Position numbers and translations under genes: made by a program. From Calvatia gigantea (Eukaryota > Basidiomycota > Agaricomycetes > Agaricales > Lycoperdaceae), in NCBI GenBank assembly GCA_025093985.1, contig JACAAK010000017.1, positions 496,001 to 560,000 of the forward strand: DNA of 64,000 bases, given 5' to 3'. Under the pieces are notes generated by a model that saw only the letters and a list, made by a program, of their open reading frames with translations, was not told the origin of the DNA and did no database searches. This document shows positions 32,082-40,580 of this stretch, piece after piece (positions within the stretch are counted from its first letter, which is position 1; each line of letters starts with the position of its first letter).

Positions 32082-34542
32082 GAGTGGGACAATAATGTCC
32101 TGCATCACCACCAACCCACCCAGCAGCTCTTGGAGGCTGCCAATGACCTCGGCCTTGGAATCTGGTTGCCAGATTCCAGGACTTCTATACATGTCCCTTG
32201 AGATCTGACCAAGAACCAATCGGTTATTGATCTGATCTTCATCTCTGATCTTAGATGGCATATCGTGCGCCCTAAGATCAGATCAGATCTGACAGACACT
32301 TCAGACCATCACCTGCTGTCTATCACGACCCCTATCTGCCCTGAAGACATTACGAATGTCAGAAGGACTTTCCCCAAGAACTCAGCAGCAACTGCAGAAT
32401 TGCAGTTCCTGGATGAGATCAGAGAAGGGGTGTATGGCCTTTGGGATCATCCCCTTAATTCAGTGAGGGATGTTAATGTCCTAGCATTGGCAATTGGGTT
32501 AGTGTTCTCTACAGCATGGCATTGCCACACTGTGGAGGTGTACATATCAGCAAGGTCTCAGCCCTGGTGGGATGAGGATTGCAAGGCCACTCTACAGGCT
32601 CACAGGGACTCTTCTGATTCTGTGGACTAGAGGGTGTTTCAGCACATTGTTGCATCTAAGAAGTGCAATTTCTTTGACTCTAAGATCAAAGAAATTGCTG
32701 AAAATAACAAGTGCCCCTGGGACCTGATGGAATGGGTCAAGGCATGCAAGTTACTTGTGTGTAAGGTTATCTCCTACCGAGGTGAGCCTTGTTATACTAT
32801 GGACTCCCTGTTGGAGGCCCTTCATGGTACTTACAGTTCTGCCTCTGGACAGGAATGTAATGCCTCTGTTATTGATCTACTCCCCAGCCTTCTGAGGCGG
32901 GGCTGGATTGACTTTTCAGACAAGGAACTGGTGGACGCACTATCTGCCTACTCCAAAATCTCTGCTCTGGGCCCTGACCATGTTATGTGGCAGATGCTCA
33001 AACAGATCATGTTAGGGAACTCCCTGCCAATCTTTGTATATCTAGCCAGTGTCTGTGTTTGTCTTGGGTGCTGGCCAGAGTATTTTAAGAAGTCTATGTC
33101 AGTTATTATCCCCAAGCTGGGTAAGCCTGCATACTCCACCCCCAAGGTCTTTCAGCCTATTGTTCTTCTCAACATGCTGGGTAAGCTGTTTGAGAAAATG
33201 ATCACAACTAGGCTCCAGTTTGACTCTGTCAAATTTGGGGTCTTTCACTCTAATCAGCTCAAAGGTGTTATTCAGAGATCCACTGAAAATGCTGGCCTGA
33301 TGCCCACCCACATCGTCAGAGTGGGCTGGGCTAAGGGCCTCCGGACTAGTGTTGTGGCATTTGACATAGTACAGTTCTTTCTGTCATTGCACCATGATAT
33401 GCTGGTAGCAATACTTCGCAAGCAGGAATTCGCACCAGAGTTGGTCGAGTTCTTTGTGCACTATTTGGTAGGGTGAAAGACCCAGTACTGCTGGGATTCT
33501 TTCAAGTCCAGACCGTTTCCCTCAGATGTGGGGGTAGGGCAGGGTTCTGCCCTTTCCCTTGTCCTCTCAGTCTTGTACATAGCTCTGCTTATGTAGCTCT
33601 TCAATAGAGAGGCCTCCTGTCTGGGGACTACTCTCCTGTCATACATAGATGATGGAACCATCATTGCCCAGTCTAAGGACTGGGGATCAAACCTTGTAGC
33701 TCTTAAGGAGGCATACAGTATCATTTTTAGGCTTTTTGAGCACTTTGCCTTGGTACTTGAGCATGATAAGTCTGAGGTATTTCACTTCTCCCATAGGCAC
33801 AGGGATGACAATCCACTGATTGACCTGGGCTTTGCCCCATTCACTGGTGATATGCCGCTCTGGCCCAAGCCTTATTGGAGGTACTTGGGCTTTTACTTTG
33901 ATCATGTTCTTACTTTCAAGGAGCATGTGCAATACTATTCCACCAAAGCTATCTCCATGGTTAAGGCCATGAAGATGCTTGGTAACTCTTTGAGGGGCTT
34001 AAGGCCTATGCAAAAGTGCCTCCTCTATTGGTCATGTGTCATCCCTATTGCAACATATGGCTTCAAGCTCTGGTTCTTCAAGGGGTCCTGTTGCAAGGCA
34101 GCTCTTAAGAGCCTGAATGTCATGCAGTGTCAGGCAGCCCTGTGGATTATGGGTGTCTTCCAGACTGCTTCTACCAGGGCTGTAGAGTCTTTTACAGGTC
34201 TCATTCCCATCCAGCTTCACTTACAGAAGCTTGCTACTAGGTCTGACTATAGAATTAAGACATTGTCACCTAACCATCCTCTCAGGGCCCTTATAAGCTC
34301 TGAGTATTCTGGGTCTGCTAAGCTGCATGCCCACTCTATTAGCCTTATGTCTCCTGTGGTTTACAAGAAGACTAAGGGCTCCTTACTCCAGGCTGATGCC
34401 AACCTGGTAAATCTCATCAAGGAATTTGAGCCCATGGCTTCAACTAATTGATTTGGATACTGCCTCATGGATTGCTACCCAGACTAAGTGTCATTCATAG
34501 AGGTGAAACTCACTGCAGAGAGTAATACTGATCCTATACATA

Positions 34543-34753
34543 CAGTAAGGGACAAAACCGTTCCAATGTTTTGAACTTCTCAGAAGATCAGCTCATATCT
34601 CAAGGACTACTGTGGCTGTGCACTTCCTAATTTAATTGTAGATAGTCCAGTATCTTATCTAATCATATGCAAAGTATGATTATGTAATCCTTTGTTTTAG
34701 GGGAGTTATTAATTAATTAATATTTTAAGTGCATTGGAACAGTTTTGTCCCTC
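34543..34753. repeat. Tc1 terminal inverted repeat, left (211 bp)
   Basis: It starts with GGGACAAAACCGTTCCAATG (after CAGTAA) and ends with its inverted form CATTGGAACAGTTTTGTCCC. Each terminal repeat therefore has the same 20-bp site, inverted, at its outer and inner ends. The partner is 35937-36147. The likely role is transposase binding at two sites per end, by analogy with IR/DR-type Tc1 elements, although in those the sites are direct rather than inverted. Confidence 0.9.
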
Positions 34754-34780
34754 TTGAAATTTATATACAAAATGGGTATT

Positions 34781-35854
34781 CTAGTACCTGGTATAAGCTC
34801 CCTTGGCCTGTAAAACTGCCTGGACCCTCCTAGGCATACTCTCTATCAGATTCTGACACACTTCTGGTTCTATGTCATCCCACTCCTTTTGTATCCTCTC
34901 CCATAGGGTATTCATGCTATCAGGAGGAGTATCATACTCTCCCAGCTTATTCTTGAGGTGAGTCCAGAGATGTTCAATGGGATTAAGGTCTGGAGACTGT
35001 GGGGGCCATACCATAACCTCCAATTCAGACTCATCTAGCCAGTTTGTAGCCTTTTTGCTCTTGTGTTTGGGGTCATTGTCCTGTTGGAAGACCATATCCT
35101 CCTCATTCTTCCCATACCACCTGATGCTCCTCTTTAGTTCATCCCCCAAAATTTGAACATAAAGGTCAGCATCCATCTTCCCTTCAATTTTAGTGGCAAA
35201 CCCCACTCCATCCCACAGCATACAACCCCAGATCATCACATTTCCTCCACCAAACTTGACTGTTCCCTCAACCAATCTATCATTCAGCCCCTCTCCTGCC
35301 TTTTTCCATACCCAAACCCTTCCATCTGATCCAAACCGATTGATTTTGGACTCATCTGTCCAAATAACCCTCTTCCAGTCCTCCAGGGTCCAGTTAACAT
35401 GTGCTTCTGCCCACTCCAACCTTTTCCTCCTATGGACAGCAGTAAGTTTAGGTCGTTTCCGCTTGACTACAGCCTTCATTCCAGCTCCTCTGAGTGCCCT
35501 GCGCACTGTTTTGGTGGATACAGGCTGGGCAATAACATTTTGAAGTGATTTGGTGACTTGGGAGGCATTGTCAGCCTTGCGAGAGGTGATGAGGCGAACA
35601 GAATAGTGGATATCAGAGGGAGAAAGTTTAGATGGGTGGCCACCAACAGATTTGGAAAGTGTTGATCTATGTTTGGAGCGAATCCTAGAAATAGTACTGA
35701 CTCCCAGACCAGTAATAGAAGCAATATGATGAGCAGATTTCCCTTGGTCCAGGTAAGAGAGGACTCTATTGGTCTGAGTAGAGGAAAGAGAGCGCATATA
35801 GTTGTAAAGGTATAGTGGGGGAGTTAATTTGCACCTGAGAATAAGCACATCCAT
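34781..35854 (-). CDS. Tc1-type DD34E transposase, apparently intact (357 aa)
   Basis: The cut-and-paste transposase of the element. N-terminal helix-turn-helix region: TNRVLSYLDQGKSAHHIA followed by GLGVSTISRIRSKHR; then a second HTH-like part and a basic linker (VVKRKRPKL). Catalytic DDE: Asp in VIWTDESKINRF, Asp in VFQQDNDPKH and Glu in PDLNPIEHLW, with 34 residues between the second Asp and the Glu. A GGG-like GGGNVMIWGC loop is present. Length is typical for Tc1 (about 340). The start is the first ATG (35854-35852); M21 is an alternative. No stop or frameshift is visible, so it could be active. Confidence 0.95.
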   Translation of the reverse strand: MDVLILRCKLTPPLYLYNYMRSLSSTQTNRVLSYLDQGKSAHHIASITGLGVSTISRIRSKHRSTLSKSVGGHPSKLSPSDIHYSVRLITSRKADNASQVTKSLQNVIAQPVSTKTVRRALRGAGMKAVVKRKRPKLTAVHRRKRLEWAEAHVNWTLEDWKRVIWTDESKINRFGSDGRVWVWKKAGEGLNDRLVEGTVKFGGGNVMIWGCMLWDGVGFATKIEGKMDADLYVQILGDELKRSIRWYGKNEEDMVFQQDNDPKHKSKKATNWLDESELEVMVWPPQSPDLNPIEHLWTHLKNKLGEYDTPPDSMNTLWERIQKEWDDIEPEVCQNLIESMPRRVQAVLQAKGAYTRY

Positions 35855-35936
35855 TTATACATCACCCTACATGGTCACATGATTTTATTTGTATTTATTT
35901 GATTGCAATAAACGAAGTCATGTGCTCAGAATTTGA

Positions 35937-36147
35937 GAGGGACAAAACTGTTCCAATGTACTTAAAATATTAATTAATTAATAACTCCCCCAAAACAAAG
36001 GATTACATAATCATACTTTGCATATGATTAGATAAGATACTGGACTATCTACAATTAAATTAGGAAGTGCACATCCACAGTAGTCCTTGAGTTATGAGCT
36101 GATCTTCTGAAAAGTTCAAAACATTGGAACGGTTTTGTCCCTTACTG
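35937..36147. repeat. Tc1 terminal inverted repeat, right (211 bp)
   Basis: This is the inverted copy of 34543-34753, ending CTTACTG next to TA. The outer 20-mer CATTGGAACGGTTTTGTCCC recurs inverted at the inner edge (GGGACAAAACTGTTCCAATG). A few single-base differences from the left copy are visible. Confidence 0.9.
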
Positions 36148-36657
36148 TATGTATGCTCTCGAAGCGTGCCTTAGGGAGTGTAGGGAGGACTTCGGGATTG
36201 TTCATATGGCAACAGATGTGAGTCTGCTGCTGCATGGCAAGTTCCAGGCAGTTTCTTCTGCCCATGTTTACCACCAACATGAGTGTCTTAGGGAGATCAC
36301 TCGTGTGGCTGGCCGGGTTACAGCACCTGATGCTGAGCTCATGGCTATTGTGCTTGGCATTCATTTTGCTCTTAAGCAGGATGATGTCAAGCTTATTCAC
36401 ATCTTTACTGACTCTATTGTGTCAGTGAAGCTCGCAGTTGATCTGTCCATGTACTCTGGGCAGATGCTGTCCCAGGGGGTGTGTGTGGCACTGAAGCAGT
36501 GGCTTTCTGGAGACCTTCAGAGACACATTGAATTTCTTGCTGTCCCTTCCTCCAAGAAGTGGGAGTTCCACCATGCTGTATACTGGCATGTTACTTTGTT
36601 TCCTTAGGTTGCTTATAGCCTGAGGCCTTTCACTTCCATTGCCCACCTCCATAAAGA

Positions 36658-36851
36658 TGTCAGGAATGACACAGAGAGAGTGGAGGATAGAGAGAGGGAA
36701 CTCAGACACAGACACAGACACTAACACAGAAGATGGAGGTAAGAACCTTGGTTGATTCAGAGTAGTGCTACTCTATATATACATGTAGGAGGTGTGACTA
36801 GCCAAATAGTTACCAAACAAGTCACAGATCAGATGGTTACATGATCTAACA
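36658..36851 (-). repeat. 3' LTR of the gag-only Copia element (194 bp)
   Basis: Near-identical to 38230-38423. A TATA-like ATATATACATG segment is present near 36772. It begins TGTCAGG on the plus strand; on the element's own strand it reads TGTTAGATC...CCTGACA. Confidence 0.93.
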
Positions 36852-37009
36852 TACCCACCTGACCAGATGATCCTAACATGAACACAAGAGCAATATAAGT
36901 CCAACAAGTACCCACCTAATCTAAAGAATGTCTATAAAGTCCATAAAAAGAAGGAATTAAAGTGAAATAAAGTGAAAAAGCAGAAATTGTCCATCAGAAA
37001 TCAAGTCCA

Positions 37010-38044
37010 TTAAATCAACAAGGAAGGCATTATAGAATAGTCCACAAAAGCACCAGAGGCCATTTCAGGAGAATAGGAAGGAGAGTTGGTAGAAGAATGA
37101 TGAGGAGAAGATAGGAAGTGGTAGGCAGTATTAGCTCTCTGTTGGGCAGGATGGCTATTTTGTCTTGAATTTGCAAAGACCCAATCCTTGACCTTCTGAG
37201 GCATATTATAAACACACCTAGCAGCAATATGACCTTCTCTTCCATATCTATGACAGTGACCCTCATTTGCAGGATTACACCATCTAAAACCCTTGGAATC
37301 TACAGAAGAGGGAGATCTGGGAGGAGGATGACCAGAGTGACCAGAATGACTAGGATGACCAGAGTGATGGGAGTGATGGGGAGGTTTGGAGTGGTGTGGA
37401 TAGGAAGAGTGTTTGCTCTTGCCATGGGAGACAGCAAAAGCAGAGTGGGAGGAAACACCAGGGCCTAATTTATCAGCTGAGGTGGCAGAGGAAAGAATGG
37501 TTTTCAGCTTCTCCAGAGTAGGATAGTCATCCTGGGCAAGAATGGTGGTTCTGATAGGATGGAAGAAGGGGTCCAAATTCATGAGAATGACATCAATCAC
37601 CTCAGTATCCTCCACAGAACAGCCTAAGGTCTTCAGCTGTGAGGCACCAGCAATCACCTCCTGAATAAACATGGAAATAGGCTTAGAGGTGTCATGAGAC
37701 ACTCCATAGAACTTTTGCCTAGCCAACATTCTATGACCAATGGTAGACTTCTCAAACAGGGCCTTAACCTTGCCCCAGAGTGTCCTAGCAGAGGTGACAC
37801 CATCCAGGAGATACCAGAAGTCCTGGTCCAACTTAGCAAAGATGAAGGGAAGGAGTTGGGAGTCAAGGGATAGCCAGGAAGCATATTTGGGGTCATCAGA
37901 GGAGGGTGGTGAGTCAGAGAAGATGTGGGAAGCATTGGCAGACTGGAAGAACATCTGCATAGCCAAGGACCATTGAACCCAGTTATGATTGGTAAGGACA
38001 GGGACAGAGTTGTGGATTGTGATGGCAATAGAAGGGATAGACAT
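37010..38044 (-). CDS. Copia gag protein (344 aa), UBN2-type with degenerate zinc knuckle
   Basis: The structural protein expected to form virus-like particles. The N-terminal gag domain has LTNHNWVQWSLAMQMFF, SWLSLDSQLLPFIFAKL and ARTLWGKVKALFEKS, the usual pattern of Copia UBN2/gag_2 proteins. A His/Ser-rich linker (about residues 210-250, HSHHSGHPSHSGHSGHPP) leads to a CCHC knuckle, CHRYGREGHIAARC, in which the second Cys is Tyr. The frame is intact from ATG 38044 to the stop at 37010. The C-terminus ends shortly after the knuckle, with no pol reading frame following. Confidence 0.9.
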   Translation of the reverse strand: MSIPSIAITIHNSVPVLTNHNWVQWSLAMQMFFQSANASHIFSDSPPSSDDPKYASWLSLDSQLLPFIFAKLDQDFWYLLDGVTSARTLWGKVKALFEKSTIGHRMLARQKFYGVSHDTSKPISMFIQEVIAGASQLKTLGCSVEDTEVIDVILMNLDPFFHPIRTTILAQDDYPTLEKLKTILSSATSADKLGPGVSSHSAFAVSHGKSKHSSYPHHSKPPHHSHHSGHPSHSGHSGHPPPRSPSSVDSKGFRWCNPANEGHCHRYGREGHIAARCVYNMPQKVKDWVFANSRQNSHPAQQRANTAYHFLSSPHHSSTNSPSYSPEMASGAFVDYSIMPSLLI

Positions 38045-38217
38045 AATGGACAGTGAGGGAAGAGCAAGGAAGTAACAGAGAAACAGTTAGAAAGGTGGTA
38101 GGAGGTGTAGGGAAGAGGGTAGAAGTGATGATGTAGCAGTCAGACAGGGGTTAGGAGTGATGATGTGGCAGAGTTTCAGCAATACAGAGCAACAATTTGG
38201 CAGAGGTTCACAGCTTA

Positions 38218-38229
38218 GGGCCCATAACC
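38218..38229 (-). other. Primer-binding site, half-tRNA(iMet) type
   Basis: On the element's strand the 5' LTR end (CCTGACA) is followed at once by GGTTATGGGCCC. This is complementary to GGGCCCAUAACC, the anticodon stem-loop region of initiator tRNA-Met. Drosophila copia is known to prime from such an internal tRNA fragment and has the same PBS start. The same 12-mer adjoins the LTR at 60359. Confidence 0.8.
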
Positions 38230-38423
38230 TGTCAGGAATGACACAGAGAGAGTGGAGGATAGAGAGAGGGAACTCAGACACAGACACAGACACTAACATA
38301 GAAGATGGAGGTAGGAACCTTGGTTGATTCAGAGTGGTGCTACTCTATATATACATGTAGGAGGTGTGACTAGCCAAATAGTTACCAAACAAGTCACAGA
38401 TCAGATGGTTACATGATCTAACA
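38230..38423 (-). repeat. 5' LTR of the gag-only Copia element (194 bp)
   Basis: Matches 36658-36851 almost base for base. In the element's orientation it is upstream of the primer site and the gag gene, so it should carry the promoter; TATATATAC is near 38345-38353 on the plus strand. Confidence 0.93.
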
Positions 38424-39587
38424 AAAGAGGCAGTTGATAACACTCTAGAGGAATGGTGCCAGCTATACTCTACCCCCTCTTATAAGGGGCACAGTAACAT
38501 GGATTTGTCCTCTGGAGTGGATCCGCATTCTCCGGGTAAGTCAACCTACCTTCACAGTGGGCCCTGGCTGCCCCATGTGAGTGGCTCTAACTCGCTTTGT
38601 GTGAGGGCCATGCATGCTGTTACAGGCCATGCCCTGATAGGATTATACAGGGTATGGTTCTTTCCAAATGAAAGCATTAGCTGTCAGTATGGCACTTCTC
38701 TCAAGGGGCGCTATCACATCTTTGTCCAGTATCCCCTCCACAGGAGAGACCTGGACAGACCTCCTCAGACTATTTGTGAGCTGATTGACTTCCTAGAAGT
38801 GAATCCTGGGGCATTTGCTTTCAGACCAGATAATGTGGGCATCAGGTGAGCTCGTGTGTATGTGGGGCTCGTGCCAGGTCTCCCTTCTTCTGGCCTACTG
38901 GACTGAGAAGTCATAAGAAAACAGGAGTGGGGTCCCTAGGGGGTTCTTCCAGGTTCATCCTAGTGATTCTCCTTTCCTGAGGCTTACTTGTGGTAGACTG
39001 GAGGTGGAAGGATTAAAATAACAGGAGTGGGGTCCCTGAGTGGTGTGGTGGGTTAGTCTTGCTTGCTGCTTTCCTGGCATGAAACTCCAGTGATGTGTCA
39101 GGTTTCTACCCTTGCTTCTGGGTTGCTACAGGTCTACTTTGGGCAGATACCCTCTGGGCTGGGAAGTTGGGGGTCGGAGGGCTCCAAGTGTGGGCCTTCT
39201 GCACCGGCTCCCCTTACTACACTTGTCCCCTCTCAGGCACTTGGCCACTGTTGCCACTAGGCCTGCCGCTTGTGGGATGGTCAGGACACTGCTACCATGC
39301 TCTGCCTAGCTGCGGTGTGTTACTAGGTGTACATCACAAGACCTGGGCAACTGGGTCTTCTACAGTGTGATGGGCATTTTTGGAAACCAGGGAATTTAGG
39401 AAGTAAGGGGTGGTCTGGTCTGGTCTGGGTTAATATTTGGGTTGGGTTGGGTCGCCTTTGAACAGTAGATTATTCTTAACTCATTGGACTTTGTAGTTAG
39501 GGGGTTTGTACTCTGCTACACATGGACTGTGATTAGGCACTGTATTATAAATTGGCATAAGCCATAATTTAAAAAAAAAAAAAAAAA

Positions 39588-39841
39588 GACTTCTTGGTGA
39601 TGTTCAGAGGCCAAACAGGACCCAGTTGGATCTGTGTGGCCTTCCACTGCTTCTGCAGGGTGACACATTTCACCTCCACATTCTTATGAATTGACTTGAC
39701 CAAATCCCTCTCATGATGAGTGGGACAGACAGGCTAAAACGGAGGTATGGGCTTGGGATCTCTAGCCGGCTTTGGTCTCCCTGACCTAGATGTTGAGTCT
39801 CCCATGTCCAAGTTGTCACCATCCAAGCCCAAGGGCCATGG
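39588..39841 (-). pseudogene. LINE fragment O (ORF1 middle region, diverged)
   Basis: The minus strand matches the D and K ORF1 segment that encodes the RHERDLVKSIRKNAE region and the Lys-rich LNITKKKK stretch, but with many substitutions. It is the most diverged LINE piece in the window, perhaps from a related subfamily. The poly(A) of N borders it on the left and the poly(T) of P on the right. Confidence 0.75.
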
Positions 39842-40580
39842 TTTTTTTTTTTTTTTTTTTAAATCAAGGCTTGCACCAATTTATAACATGGTGCCTGATC
39901 GCAGTCCATGTGTAGCAGAGTACAAATCCCCTAACTACAAAGTCCAATGAGTTAAGAGTAATCTACTGTTCAAAGGCAACCCAACCCAACCCAAGCGCTA
40001 ACCCAGACCAGACCAGACCCCCCCCTACTTGCTAAATTCCCCGGTTGTCCGAAATGCCCATCACACTAAAGAAGACCCAGTTGCGCAGGTCTTGTGGTGT
40101 ACACCCAGTGACACACCGCAGCTGAGCAGAGCTCAGCAGCAGTGTCCTAATCATCCCATGAGCAGCAGGCCTGGCGGCGATGGCGGCCGAGTGCCCAAGA
40201 GGTGGCAAGTGTAGTCAGGAGAGCCAGTGCAAGGAGCCCCCACTTAGAGCCACCTTATCCCCAACTTCCCAGATGGAAGGGTATCAGCCCAGACCCGATC
40301 CAGAACAACTCGGCAGGCAGAGTAGCAACTCAAAGTGTCGCATAGACAGTGCCCAAGAAAGCAGCTGAGCAGGACAAACCCGCACTACCACCCAGGGACC
40401 CCACTCCTGTTATTTTATGCCTTCGCCCCCCAGGATGCCCCAAACCAGGTCCAGGAAAGGAGCACCACCAGCTGAGGCCAGAAGCACCCCCCAGGGACCC
40501 CACCCCTGTTGTCTTGCGACTTCTCCACCCAGTAGGCCAGAAGACCAGCGACCCTGCAGGAGCCCCCCACATGTGCCAGC

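Larger units (their letters stand above)
34543..36147 (-). mobile_element. Tc1-type DNA transposon, complete (1,605 bp), TA target duplication
   Basis: Terminal inverted repeats start CAGTAAGGGACAAAACCG on both sides, each about 211 bp (34543-34753 and 35937-36147), differing at only a handful of positions. TA flanks at 34541-34542 and 36148-36149 and removal restores the LINE N sequence (GCATATGTATG-like). It carries one uninterrupted transposase gene. Long, nearly matching repeats, an open gene and a clean target site argue that this is one of the youngest insertions in the window. Confidence 0.96.
36658..38423 (-). mobile_element. Gag-only Copia-type LTR retrotransposon (1,766 bp), TSD AAAGA
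   Basis: Two 194-bp LTRs (36658-36851 and 38230-38423) begin TGTCAGGAATGAC and end GATCTAACA. AAAGA duplications are at 36653-36657 and 38424-38428. The internal region encodes only a gag protein on the minus strand; there is no protease, integrase or RT. A primer site follows the 5' LTR (38218-38229) and a G-rich GGTGGGTA-like tract precedes the 3' LTR. It should depend on pol supplied by another Copia element. The LTRs differ at only about three positions, indicating recent insertion. Confidence 0.95.
30623..38849 (+). pseudogene. LINE N ORF2, in four pieces
   Basis: Starts in the endonuclease (WDLVDHRDVMVVTIFNH), with HYMEGDFNCHS just before the LINE M insertion. RT resumes at 32099 with GVIQRSTEN, VAFDIVQFFLSL and SYIDDG (a YVDD variant). 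RNase H lies partly after Tc1 (MATDVS, DAELMAI, FTDSIVS), and the last piece (38429-38849) encodes the C-terminus, where the zinc-like motif has lost its first pair of Cys residues (CQYGTSLKGRYHIFVQYP). Stops include TGA 32199, TAG near 32629, TGA near 33475 and TAG near 33594, all explained by transitions from CGA, TGG or CGG. Confidence 0.9.
30623..39587 (+). mobile_element. LINE copy N, host of LINE M, Tc1 and a gag-only Copia element
   Basis: Segments 30623-30818, 32099-34542, 36148-36657 and 38429-39587 are collinear with copy C from the endonuclease to the poly(A) (39571-39587). Three insertions with clean duplications interrupt it: LINE M (17-bp TSD), Tc1 (TA) and an LTR element (AAAGA). 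The 3' UTR is of the ATTTGTACT-type subfamily. It is the most diverged long LINE copy and so one of the oldest here. Confidence 0.93.
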
